A stretch of 64,000 nucleotides of DNA from Cladopsammia gracilis (Eukaryota > Cnidaria > Anthozoa > Scleractinia > Dendrophylliidae): contig JAJGOT010000600.1 of NCBI GenBank assembly GCA_022457155.1, positions 1-64,000 of the forward strand. The letters are read 5' to 3'. Positions 1-11,100 of the stretch are shown piece after piece; position 1 is the first letter of the stretch; each line of letters opens with the position of its first letter. The notes below the pieces were generated by a model. The model had not been told where the DNA came from, did no database searches, and saw only the letters and a program-made list of their open reading frames with translations. The position numbers were made by a program, and so were the translations under genes.

Positions 1-582
1 ACGAAGGTCTTGTAAATTGCGCGCTCGCTCAACTAACTTAAAGTAAAATAAGAGACTGCTCGAGGTCTACGGCGAATGTTGCCCGCAGTTGTACGTGAAC
101 AGAGCCGCGTGGAGTTATGGTGGCATGATGAAAATGAGGCGCTTTTCCCTGCTATTTTCCGCTTCTGCCAGGCGGGGTACCAGGGGTTTCAAATGACTGC
201 ATAACCATATTTGATTTAAACTTTTTTAGCAAAGAAATGTGCGCACGTGCAGCGTTGTTCTCCTAATTAAACGTGAAAATAGTTAAACTTTCTAACGCAC
301 GTGCCAACTTGTTGTTTTGCTGTTAGATTAAACTTTTTAATAATATACATGAAAAAATTACTCGATTCTGATTGGCTAAGAGCAGTGCAGTTCAAGTGTA
401 ACATCAGTGCAAAACGTGTTACACCGGTGCAAAAAGTGTAACACCAGTGCAAATTACAAATTGTAAAAAAAAAAGATTTTTCTTTTTTTTTTTTGCCAAA
501 AAAAAAAAAAGTTGCAAAAAAAAAAAAAAGAAATTTCCAAACAAAAATGGCTGCAAATTTTTTCATGTATAATTATTAATAA
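1..582. other. Non-coding flank, probably TAF5 intron
   Basis: No exon is visible. Because the first recognised TAF5 exon (859) starts in mid-codon inside the WD40 region, this stretch is probably an intron or upstream gene sequence. At about 385-450 it holds a degenerate repeat of roughly 25 bp built on CAGTGCAAA...GTGTAACA, followed at 463-525 by runs of A and T. The A/T runs create a meaningless lysine/phenylalanine-rich open frame on the minus strand. Confidence 0.5.
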
Positions 583-723
583 GTAATGATACGGTTTTCT
601 CGTTCAATTTGGGATTAATTTGCACTTGTGAGTTTTTCAAAAAGCTCAAATTGAATTTTGAGCTCTTTGAAAAACTCACTCGTGCAAATTAATCCCAAAT
701 TGAACTCGAAACCGTATGATTAC
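583..723. repeat. Fold-back MITE, 141 bp
   Basis: Almost the whole element is one palindrome. The left end GTAATGATACGGTTTTCTCG pairs with the right end CGAAACCGTATGATTAC, and the arms continue through AATTTGGGATTAATTTGCAC to a short centre near 655. It would fold into a single hairpin. No coding capacity. It lies just upstream of the first TAF5 exon seen here. Confidence 0.75.
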
Positions 724-858
724 CTATACTAACCACCTGCAGGTCGATTAAGTGCCTTTGTTCTGGTGTATAACAAATCAATTTTTGTATGCCCATCGGG
801 AAGGGACTAGACATAAAATATATTGATGCCTGTTTTCTGTTTTTCTGTCTTTGAACAG

Positions 859-2498
859 TTCGTTTATGGAGCCTTCATTCATACACAAACGTAGTGGCAT
901 ACAAAGGACACAACTTTCCCGTGTGGGATCTGGACATCAGTCCACAATGCCTCTACTTTGCCACAGCATCCCAGGACCGCACGGCTAGGCTTTGGAACTT
1001 CGAGTACACTTTTCCCTTAAGAATATTTGCAGGACATCTTCAAGACGTTGATGTAAGTGAAAATGCTTGTTTGAGCGTCTTGTTTATTTGCTTTGGTTTT
1101 GTTTGACATTTCATTGCTTGTTCGGCGTGCGCGCTCTAGCCAATAAGAGCAAAGATTTGTTCTGTTTTTTGTCAAACAATCAGGTTAACAGTCCATTTTA
1201 CAGTTGTGTGCTTGGTGACCTTGCCTTTGAGTGGAAGCGAGGCTGAAGGTGACAAACCTTTCTGCCTTTCATATGTTAATAAGGCTTTTCTCGTGCTAAC
1301 CAACTAAATTTACATCTGAAAAGCTCCAAGGTCTGTATCATAACAAGGTCACCTTCAGCCTCGCTTCCACTCAAAAGCAAAGTCACCAAGCACACAACTG
1401 TAAAATGGACTATTAAGTTGGGGGGATATTTTCCATCGCATTCCACCGTCTTTTTTGTCGGCTTTTGGCATTGGTTTTCATGGTTTCAGAGATTCGCCCT
1501 GACGAAGGCTCACACTTGAAACGTCAGCTTGTGACACTTGCAGACACGAATGCTTGGATGAATATAATGTTTTTGTTTACTGCCTTCTCTTTTTTAGTGC
1601 GTTAAATTCCATCACAATTGCACCTACCTCGCTACTGCGTCAGCCGATCGAACATGCCGACTATGGGACTTGCAGTCTGGAAACTGCGTTAGACTGTTCA
1701 CTGGACACAAGGTACGAATGTAGCCATACTTGCTACACACTTACCACCTTTCCCGCGCTTGCCATCGGTTGTCTGTTTTCCCGCCCTTTCTGCTGGTATA
1801 AAGTTTTCCATCGAGTTACCGGGCGAGGTGTTATCCCGCCCTTTCTACCGCATAGATGTTTTCCCGTCCTTTTCCACCGCATATGTGTTTTCCCGCGCTT
1901 TTCATCACATATATGTTTTTCCGCGCCACACACACACCAGTGGACTGTTTCTGCTTTGAATAAATTTCAATTTTATCTGTTCAACAATTTGTCAAGATAA
2001 ATTGGTCCAAAGGGAAGCTCGGTCAATTATCGGAGACCTGATTCCAACCCCGAAGATGTTCTTTTGCGTCCGGTCTGAAAACTCCACATATCACAATTTC
2101 ACATCATAAGCGTCGTTTTTTGATGCTTGCAGGGTTCAATTCACGATCTGGCAATTTCCCCAGACGGCCAGTACCTGGTGTCTGCGGGGGAAGACCGGCG
2201 CATTCTTCTGTGGGACTTATCCGCTGGAAGCATGGTTAAAGAGCTGCGCGGGCACACGGACACTGTCTACAACCTCGCTTTCAGTGCTGACGGGACGCTG
2301 TTGGCCTCTGGGGGTCTCGACAGTAGTGTGAGGATTTGGGACTTTGGACAGGCGGTCAAAAGTTCTAATAACAGTGGTGCAAGTGCGAATGTTTCCTCTG
2401 AGCTAATGGCTTCTTTCCCCACGAAGAACTGTTCCGTTCATTGCGTGCAGTTCAGCAGTTGTAATTTGGTTCTTGCTGCTGGTTCGCAGATGACTTGA
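859..2498 (+). CDS. TAF5, C-terminal WD40 exons (TFIID/SAGA subunit)
   Basis: Three exons: 859-1052, 1598-1711 and 2133-2498, with AG/GT borders and matching phase (AACAG|TT, GAT|GTAAGT, TTTTAG|TGC, AAG|GTACGA, TTGCAG|GGT). The joined product reads through the last WD40 blades of TAF5. Landmarks are YKGHNFPVWD, DRTARLWNFEY, PLRIFAGHL, ASADRTCRLWDL, VRLFTGHKGSIHDLAISPDG, MVKELRGHTDTVYNLAFS and the closing LVLAAGS. TAF5 is a scaffold of the TFIID and SAGA transcription complexes in the nucleus; its WD40 propeller contacts the histone-fold TAF6/TAF9 pair. The protein ends ten residues after the last blade, much as vertebrate TAF5 does, so the stop at 2496-2498 looks genuine. The N-terminal half (LisH/NTD2) and the first blades lie upstream of the window. 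A candidate poly(A) signal AATAAA is at 2824-2829. The first intron holds a MITE and the second a minisatellite. The identification is by family recognition and is strong. Confidence 0.93.
1185..1416. repeat. MITE with TTAA target duplication, in TAF5 intron
   Basis: Terminal inverted repeats of about 70 bp: the left arm starts AGTCCATTTTACAGTTGTGT and the right arm ends ACACAACTGTAAAATGGACT. The element is bounded on both sides by TTAA, the target duplication typical of piggyBac-type elements. About 232 bp, no coding capacity. Confidence 0.75.
1745..1925. repeat. Degenerate minisatellite in TAF5 intron
   Basis: Four to five imperfect units of about 33-37 bp built on TTTTCCCGCCCTTTC followed by a pyrimidine/CGCATATATG segment. 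It lies wholly in the intron between 1711 and 2133 and produces spurious open frames on both strands. Confidence 0.6.
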
Positions 2499-3199
2499 GG
2501 AGGAAATGTGAAACGAAACAAGGACGGTAAACCGGTTACTAGCGCAACTGCTTACACTCATGAGATCTTCAGTACAATGCGAAAAGGTCTCATAGCATGG
2601 TCGCTATTGTTTCTCATTCATCTCAACAGACGCCCACGATTGCAAATATACTCACATTCTAACTCGCAGTGAAGCTAACTTTCCATTCATAACGTTCTGT
2701 CACAGCACCGTGAGGCACAGCACCTGTCAGGTTGTTTAGCTCGAGTTACTGGGCTCGACGTTGCTCTGTTGTACTTCATATTAGTGAATTCAAATCTAAC
2801 AACTAGATACCGTATATTGCAGCAATAAATTTTCTTCATCGTTTTTGTTTGCTTGCGAGGTACATTTGAATGACTCTTTTCGGAAGTCTTCAAAAATTAA
2901 GTAGTGTGTATCACCCTCTCTTAGATAAACCGCCGATCATTTCCAGATCGTGTCACACGTTTTGTTCCCGTTTCTACCTTAATAATTCTTCAGCACTCGA
3001 GACATGTCATTACATAAGGTTAACGTATAGTAAAGGGAAGCTCTTTTTTTCCGCGACAGACCAGGCGAAACCAGGATATCAGAAAATTAATAAAAGGGTT
3101 AATTTCTAAAGAAACTGTGATACTGCGTCGGTGGAGGAGTAAAACACTAAAATTTGATTTATCAACTGAGTTGATAAGGAAAATTGGCCACCGTAAAAA
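2499..3199. other. TAF5 3' flank, no further gene
   Basis: Presumed 3' untranslated and downstream sequence of TAF5, with AATAAA at 2824-2829. The short open frames here show no family features and no codon structure, so none is called. Confidence 0.5.
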
Positions 3200-3262
3200 G
3201 ATTCAAAAGCTGACGTTTCGAGCGCTAACCCTTCGTACGAGCGAAACACCAGCTTTTGAATC
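3200..3262. repeat. Short inverted repeat with GATTCAAAAGCT arms
   Basis: GATTCAAAAGCT at 3200-3211 is matched by AGCTTTTGAATC at 3251-3262, around a core GACGTTTCGAGCGCTAACCC. A related TGACGTTTCG core is visible inside the palindrome at 57541-57772. Probably the remnant of a dispersed repeat. Confidence 0.5.
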
Positions 3263-3267
3263 TCTTT

Positions 3268-3651
3268 AGAGCAGTTTTCAATTGAGTGTCGAAAGTAATT
3301 ACACAATTGCTTTGGTTTTGCATTGATACGCTTTGTGATTGGCTAAAAAATCTCGCGCCACTTTCTCGACCAATCAGAATACAATACTTTATTTTTCACA
3401 TTTCCATGACATTTTTGTTTCAAGAAAATATATATTTAGCTAAACTAAAATTACTAAAACAATAGGACGAATAACTAAATATAAATAACATTTGAGGAAA
3501 TCGTGACTTGCTCGCACGCGTTTTCCCGCGCTTGTCGCCGCCGACATGTGATTGCTTCGAGCTCTGATTGGTTCATTGGATTGTTTACGACTGCTGTGAT
3601 TGGTCAGATTAATTACTTTGGTTTTACGACACTCAATTGAAAACTGCTCAA
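3268..3651. repeat. MITE family A (GAGCAGTTTTCAATTGAGTG), copy 1
   Basis: Left end AGAGCAGTTTTCAATTGAGT and right end ACTCAATTGAAAACTGCTC are inverted. The interior holds GATTGGCT/ACCAATCAG blocks and a GC-rich core (ACGCGTTTTCCCGCGCTTG). Two more copies lie at 44462-44743 and 59555-59812 with the same ends and core. This copy is longer by an AT-rich stretch near 3380-3480. No coding capacity. Confidence 0.85.
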
Positions 3652-5007
3652 AGATGGCCAATTTGCCTTAATCGATTCGGTTGATCAAACCAAGAGCGCG
3701 TTTTTTGGGGTCATATTCTGGTCATTCCAAAAACATACCTCTAATTATTGCACCTTTTCCTCTCGTAAAATATGGAAAGAAGTCACTACTTTGACTATGT
3801 GTATCTGGAAAAATTTTGGCTTGTGAGAATGTAAACAACGTAGTTTTGTTAGCGTATTCTGATTTCAGAATAACCAGGATATGTCCCAGGAAAACGCGCC
3901 CCAAATGTTACAGATTTTAACACCCTATTTTCCAAGCTGAAATTCGGCAGTTTCTAATTTACACTCGTCTTCAAATTTGAGTTCAGCCTTAAAATAAGTC
4001 AAACCATTTTATTAGCTTTGATTCTTTTTACTGATTAAACCTTTTCACTTTATGTACAAAGTTCATTTATACCACTTATAACAATCTTAAGCAACTTAAA
4101 GCAACGATGTTCTTGAAAGACAAAAAAGCAAAAATGCACATCAATTCTCATTCATTCATACAAAACAAAATATATCAAAATTAATGTTCACATCAAACTT
4201 TATATTAACGCTTATGGGGAAACCAAAACATACTTCACAATTCATTTTAATTTTAAGGCCAAGGGCCATGGTGCAACGTAAGCGAGATTGCTAAATAAAA
4301 CTGTTTTTGCTACGTTCACTCGTGCGAACTTATCTACTTTCTAGGAGAGTTTGCAAAGTTCAGTTTTCCGTGTAAATGCGCCTTTAGTTCAATCCAAAAA
4401 CAATTATTTTTGCGCAATGTTCTGTGTCCAAGTTTTAACTTATCTTTCGTTGCATTCTCGTTCTCAGGGTCTCTCTTCTTCCCGAGACCCTGGGATCGAG
4501 GTTGTTTCTGCTGGTTTTCCAAACGTCTTAACCAATCAAAGTGCCGAAAACTGCACGTGCGTTTTCAGCATGCGGCGAAGTTGAACTTGTCTACAGCCTT
4601 CTGATTGGCTAGGTAGGTCACGAGAAAACCAACATGGTAAAAATATGATAAAGAATCTATTGAATGCTCATAAAAATCTCTTGCAGAGTATATTGTGGAG
4701 CAATTTTACAAGCGCGTTGAAGTTTTAATTTAACGAAATATATAAATTATTGCCTCTTACTACCGTTAGAAATTACATGGGAAGAAACGCTGCAAAATCA
4801 ATTACAAATGTCAAGTTGAGCATTTTGTAAAACAATTTAAATTATTGTTCATTATCGCTTGTTAATGACGGGAACTGCTTTGAACAGTATATGTATTTGA
4901 TACATAAAGCAATAATAATGCAAAATTACGGTACTGTTTCTATTCCTAAATGTATTTATGAAATAACCCCGACACTACACGCACTCGGATTGAAAATGAT
5001 TCACCAT
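3652..5007. other. AT-rich spacer, no gene seen
   Basis: No exon with convincing splice sites or family motif is visible. Around 4445-4500 there is a CTCTCTTCTTCCCGAGACCC segment of the kind that forms palindromic repeats elsewhere here (compare 39067-39214), so part of it is old repeat DNA. Confidence 0.5.
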
Positions 5008-5165
5008 AAGTGCCCGTACACACGGTGCAACGCAACAAGTTTTTTTGGGGGGTGCCACACGATGCAATTTGTTGCGCGCAACGTGGCAAAAGTAGAACTC
5101 GATTCTACTTCTGCAACAGTTGCGCGCAACGTCGCAAGAAAAATGCACCGTGTGTCCGGGCCTTA
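5008..5165. repeat. MITE with CCCGTACACACGGTGCA ends
   Basis: The left end AAGTGCCCGTACACACGGTG pairs with the right end CACCGTGTGTCCGGGCCTT. The interior contains repeated GTTGCGCGCAACGT palindromes. Length 158 bp; related in style to the GCCCGTTTACACATGCG family at 45452-45771. Confidence 0.65.
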
Positions 5166-6936
5166 ACTCTATGGAAACAGATAATTATTTTCAGTGTTAA
5201 TGAACAAAAATACATAGAAATCTTTCTTTTTTTGTTTCCGTAAAGTTTCGGCAAGACAGTGAAAGAAATCAAAACGGCTTTGGAGCAATCCCCTTTAGAA
5301 CCCGTTTCCACAGCTTTAAACTTCAGAACTTAACGGAAACACAGAAAAAGTTTTCTATTTTTTAAATCTATATCACGCTCTTAAATTTATATTACGCTCG
5401 GTTTTAATTAATATTATTGTGAAAATTATACTGTTGTTATCTACCATAACACAACTCATTTATTGTGATTTTAAATAACAAGCCAACTCCATATTCAAAA
5501 ATCCACCAATCGTTTTATGTTCTAGGACATACGGAGGCGTCAATTCAGTAGGACCCGAACTCTTTAATGTTGTTTTGTTCTAATTCTGAATTTCATTGGT
5601 TCTTCTCTTAATTACAAGCGACGCCAGTTTTAACACAACGGTTAGGTGAGACCTGTACTTTAAAATTTGCGTGTTATTTATTGAACGTCACTTGGTATTC
5701 CCGGTTTTAGAGTTAAAAAAGAATAGATATAAAGTACAAAGAAAATAAATAAATGCTGCTCTGGGGCGAACCAATAGATTTTTTTAGGAGGGATTGGGTG
5801 ATTTTGAAATACATTATCCTGCAACTGTGATAGCCCAACTTTAGACTTTTCCAGCAACAAAAGTTAAAAAAATTCAAGCACCGACTAGATTACCCAACTC
5901 GATCCCCTCCTTCAAAAGTCTAACGATTTGTCCCTTAGGCCTTTGTTCTTGCAAACTAAGACTGACATTAAAGTTTGTGAAATACAAATAGTTCAAGAAG
6001 CTAGATTAATTTTTTGGTATAAAAGCCAAGAAAATAATTGGGACAGTGAATAAGATAGAAGGCCTTCAGTAATTCAAAAAACGCTTGACTGCTTCTGAAT
6101 ATAAAACATACCACATTAACTCATCAATTGTTGGTAAGTGTAGTTAATAGGAGCTAATTTATCCATACTGTAAAAAAATTAAGGAATTCAAAATTATTTC
6201 TGCTAAATGATACAAAAACATTATGAAATCTCTCTTTCTGGCTTTCACTGTGAATTCAAAAGAAGCTTTGTAACTTATAAAGCTTAAAATTGGTTTGAAA
6301 GAAAAACCAAATAAGCATGTCAGCTTTAGTGCTTTTATATAATGTTTACACGGCTAAACTGATGGTCAGCCACCATTAAAAGGATTGACGAGCTTTAGCT
6401 TTTTGTTTGTTAAAGATATTAAATAATGGCTCTTGTAAGAATCATAACGTGCATTTCACAAAACAACACCCATAAAACAATGAATTGTATCGAAAAAATA
6501 TCAAAATCTGTTAGGCCAAAAAAGAAAAGAAAATGCTGCAGTCCTGGGTTCCCCGTCAACAAGATTGATTTCATTTGAAGTTGAACCCATCTCTTTGCTA
6601 CTGCCTTAAAAGTAGCTCTTCTGAACATAAAGAACAAAGTTAATGTCAAATCTGGGTGGAGAAGGGGGGGGATGGGGGGGGGGGGGGGGTGTTGGAGTGC
6701 TTTTATCACCGTGTCAACTCTGCTCACCCATCACTGCAAAATCCAGTTCATGACAGAAATCACAAGGTTTGGTCTGAGAGAGCTGTAAAGGGTGATTTAC
6801 ACAGTACAACTTTGTCGCATGCGATATGCTTGCGATAAACCTATAGCATGAATCATATCACATAGATCTAACCTACAACTGACTTACGAGTGCCTCGTAT
6901 GGCATGAAAAATGTTGTGGGGTTTTGAAATATGTTT
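5166..6936. other. AT-rich spacer with a G-tract
   Basis: No gene is recognised. A run of G interrupted only by single bases lies at about 6664-6690 and could form a G-quadruplex. The open frames that cross it are low-complexity artefacts. Confidence 0.5.
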
Positions 6937-7166
6937 AAAAAACCGGTCAGTGTAAAACGCAGACTGCAGACCGGGGGTAAAATGCAAACTGAGGGTAAAA
7001 TGCAGACTGCAGATTGCAGACCAGGGGTAAAATGCAGACTGAGGGTAAAATAAAATATTAATAACCCTAATCCTAACCCTAACCCTAACCCTAGTCTGCA
7101 TTTTACCCTCAGTCTGCATTTTACCCCCGGTCTGCAGTCTGCGTTTTACACTGACCGTTAAAAAAC
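6937..7166. repeat. Inverted-repeat element around a telomere-like tract
   Basis: The left arm begins AACCGGTCAGTGTAAAACGC and continues with CAGACTGCAGACCGGGGGTA. The right arm ends TCTGCGTTTTACACTGACCG. The arms contain further GGGTAAAATGCAGACTG subrepeats in direct and inverted orientation. The centre at 7062-7093 is (TAACCC)n. A non-coding, mobile-looking repeat. Confidence 0.75.
7062..7093. repeat. Interstitial telomeric repeat (TAACCC)n
   Basis: About five tandem units of the animal telomere hexamer, one with a single change (TAATCC). The tract sits at the centre of the palindromic element around it. The telomere-like ends face right: C-rich strand on top. Confidence 0.85.
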
Positions 7167-8139
7167 CTACGACACATCACAGTGTAGCCACAAACAATCT
7201 CACACGAGCTGTGTCATATGTGATTTTGACATGAGGTGAGCAGCATGCACTGCAAATGTCGTATGCAACAGACATCAGCAAGAGTTGTACCGTCTAAATT
7301 TGTCACCACAGTTTTTCTTTCCTTGGCCTAATCAGATAATACATAAAGTGGTAAATTTTCCCTACTTTTCTACTGCCACATTGGTGGCTACATTTATACT
7401 TTATAGCAATATTCTAAGAATATTTAAATTTACTTGAAAACATCAAAATACTCTCCAAAAGGAGACATTACACAAATATCATTGCACCACTGCAATGCGG
7501 CAATATGCGACAAAAATAATCTTGCAATATTGAATTATTTACCATTACAAAAATTCACCTACAAACAAGTCTAAAATACAAACTGAACTAATATGCGCGA
7601 GCCTGCTCGCTGGCTGGCAAAATAATTATGTCAACAATTTGTTCAGAAAATAATAAGAATTGCAGGGCATGCAAAAAAATAACAGCAATAATTGCAATGA
7701 GCTTTTAGTCTCACATTTCTCACTAAGCACCACAAAACCTAAAGTTCAAATTAATGACCATCTTCACTGAAAGTACCAAAAATACTACACAAAACTAAAT
7801 TTATTATAATAATATTATGTTCCTGGTATACCTGAATACCTTCAAATCTTGCACACATGTTCTAAATACTCTTACTCAAGCAGTGAGGATAATTTTTGAT
7901 CCCGAGTGATGGAAAAACAAAGGTTTTTCACAATATTCTATATTATGTCCAACAACATAAGCGACAGGCCTAAGTAAGGGAGTTAATGCCCTTTATTTTT
8001 AAAAGGTTTTGAATTCTTGAAAATCATGGGGAAATTTTTGCAACTTTGCAACGTTTAATTTTTGTGGGGGTAAATTATCATGGATCTTCAAAATAAAAAC
8101 TACATGAAAACAGAAGGCATCAGGGCATTGTAAATATAT
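7167..8139. other. Downstream flank of the zinc-finger gene
   Basis: AT-rich and without a recognisable gene. It includes the presumed 3' untranslated region of the minus-strand zinc-finger gene. A minus-strand AATAAA (TTTATT on the plus strand) is at 7992-7997, about 145 bp past the stop codon. Confidence 0.45.
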
Positions 8140-11100
8140 TTAATTACTGTCAACACTCCCTGATTCCGTGCTCTCTTCCAAATGATCCATTTCCTCGCCT
8201 GACTTTTCAGTGCTGATGTGATTTGACACAGGTGACACCATAGTATTATGGCAGAGCATATGATGGCTCAGATCACTAGATGAGTCATACAATTGGCCAC
8301 ACACTGAACACTGATGTGTTTGTCCAGTGACTCTGTCCTGGTCTCTGGGTATACTCACGTTAACTGTGGTGTTGAATGGTGTACCGCAGTCTTCATAGTC
8401 AATCGGTTTGTCACGGGACTCGTGAACATGCATGTTGTGTCGACGTAAGTCACCTAGAAAAAAAGTCATTTTCTCTTTCAATGATGTAAAACTAGAAAAC
8501 TATTTCAAGAAATCTATTTTTTTAAACATTATGTGAATACAAAAGTCAACTATGTAGAATATTGCAGAAGTCAATTAAAATGTTTTTTAAGTACCAGTAT
8601 GTAAACCTAATTCACTCTAAGTGAAACCATAACATGGTGCAGTAAAATGAAAACTTATTAATTCAATTGACAAAACCCCACAATAACGTGACCACTCAAA
8701 TGAAAACTCTTGTGCAGTTCTTTCCAGTGCTTTCACTAAGTTTTTGAGTAGCAGGCTGTTTAGAAATAGTAGGCGGCTGTGAAAGCGAGTGCTGGAGGTG
8801 CGAGCCTCTAGGGGGGTCTGTGCATGTCTCCGCGAGCCTCTAGGGGGCTCTCTGTATGTCTCCCCAAGAAAATTTTGAAATCTAGAGGCTCGGAAATGCC
8901 ATTTCCAGCATTTTCCAAGAGGTATTTCCCTCTAAAAAGGTAACCAAAATCGTGCAAATGTGGTGTTTTATATAGAATACTGTTGTGTTTTACCCAGCAC
9001 TCTTTGCGCTCCATTTTCCAAGATGGCGTCGGTAAACAGCACAAAGTCCATAGGCAAGTTCATTACGCCGAAAACAGAACACAGTGAAATGTTTCAGCCA
9101 TAAAATCTACTGAAAATTTTTGTCTTCTCAAACTTGAAGAAATAAACATAAGCGAAAGTTTGACTGAACTGTGAGGTGTCTGCACCAAATTTGAGCCAAA
9201 GTTTGATCTGATCGTGTGGAGTAGGTGGCGGCAAGGAGCAAAGTACCCGGCGATCTATCGCCGGTGGCTGCCTTCTATTGAAACCTCTGTCTTTCATATG
9301 GTGCTATTATTTTGTTTTTCGTTGTGTTGCAAGAGTGCAAGAGGAAGTTGTTGTTTTTTTTCTACTTTGATCTCAACTGCTTTTAGGAGAGAAATGGTTT
9401 TATAACTAGTCATAGACAACCCAGTAGCTACAAAACATCTTACCTGATCTGTTGAAAGACTTTGGACAATGTTCACAAGCAAATGGCCGCTGCTCTGAGT
9501 GTGTCACAATGTGTCGTCCCAGTTTACTTGAAGTCGCAAATGTCTTGGGGCAGTGAGGACACTTGTGGGGTTTCTCTCCAGTGTGAATGTACGTGTGCGT
9601 CTTCAAAGATATTGTTGTCGCAAAACTCTTGTCACAATGTTTGCAGTGGTAAGGACGTTCACCTACGATAAAGGAAATAAATAACCTTAGGATAGCTGCA
9701 AATAGAGTGCCTGCCCATGCCAGTTTAAACATGTTACATTTGTATTTCCCAAGAGGTTGGGAATTCTTGTATAGTATTAGGGTTTGGGGGCTGAAAAGTA
9801 AAATCTATTGTGATAGTAAACCATGTTGGAGACAACAGATAAACATTGGCCAAGATTGCGACCTGGTTTAAAAAAAAAGGTCCTAATTCTTCTTACCAGA
9901 GTGTATTCTGCTGTGTCTTCTCAAATCATTTGAGCTATAGAATGCCTTGGGACACTGGGAACACTTGTGTGGTCTCTCTCCTGTATGGGTGTAGATATGT
10001 TGCTGGAGACCAAACGGATGGCGGAATGCTTTGTCACACATGGTACATTTCCATTTACGGCAACTCATGTCTGGGCACACACGCTTTATGTGGCGTGCAA
10101 GGTAGCTTAGAGAGGTGAAGATCTTCCCACATTTGCCACAGCTATAACCCTCTGTCAAAGATAAAATTGTTTTATAATTATTAGTTATGAAAATTTGAGA
10201 CAATACTTACATCACCCAGCTGATGGTTTCTACAGCAGATGAAGATTACTCAACACTTCACTACCTGATAATGTGTGGATACTGTAGAGAAATAAGCATT
10301 TGATCACACAGAAAACTCTTACTCTTACCTCTGCCAATGCTGTTGTACTTTGGGTCAACATCTACATCTCCAACGCGGAATACACCTTTACTAGTATACA
10401 CAACCTCGTCGTCGTGTTCATCCAGGGAGTCGTCATCCTCTCCTCCCCCAGGGTGTACAGTGTCAACAGCATCAAGCCCATCCTGCGAGCTAATACTAAG
10501 AAGGGCTGAAGCAGCCTGGTGCAAGTTGAACTCTGGCTGGTTGGATATATTTTGCTTTTCTGGTTGATTCAGGGACTGAACAGTTTGAGAAGATGGAACA
10601 GAGGCCACGCTCATCTCTGATTGCTCGGCAACAGTAGAGGACAAAACAGGTTCGTTTGGCAGTAGGTTGCTAAGACTTCCTGTTCGTTTCAGCTCAGCAG
10701 ACTTTGTTCGCTCGCGAACAAACTTTTTTACAGCTTGCTTGGCACTCACAGGTGTCAATACTGCTGAACTTACAGCAGTAATTTGCCCTGTGGTAACACA
10801 TGGTACTGGTGCTTGGACAACAGGGGCTTGTGTGACAGGTGCTTGTATGACAGATGCTTGTGTTGCAACAGTACTGATAGGTGGTTGTCTTGTATTCAGT
10901 GGGGAGGTCACATGCAACCCACCAAACTGCACAGGCATGTTTCCAACGCGAATCGGTGGAATATTATGTGAAATTGGCCCTGCAACTGTTGTAACTGGAA
11001 GCTGCGAAGGACTCTGTGTTGTTCTTGCAAAAAGAGAAGGCACCCTATGCTCACGCGGAAGTATCGGTCGTTGACCCGTCACGCTTACAACATGTGAAGT

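Noticed and set aside
267..566. Minus-strand open frame rich in Phe and Lys
   Set aside because: It is created by runs of A and T. No protein-like composition or splice context.
2127..2132. ATG-like or alternative start just before the third TAF5 exon
   Set aside because: The bases before 2133 are a splice acceptor (TTGCAG). The frame continues from the upstream WD40 exon in phase.
9462..9671. Plus-strand frames over the zinc-finger exons
   Set aside because: Antisense shadows of the finger-coding exons; the minus strand has intact finger motifs and splice sites.
10667..11074. Plus-strand 135-residue frame rich in Cys/Thr/Gly
   Set aside because: Antisense shadow of the disordered region of the zinc-finger gene.
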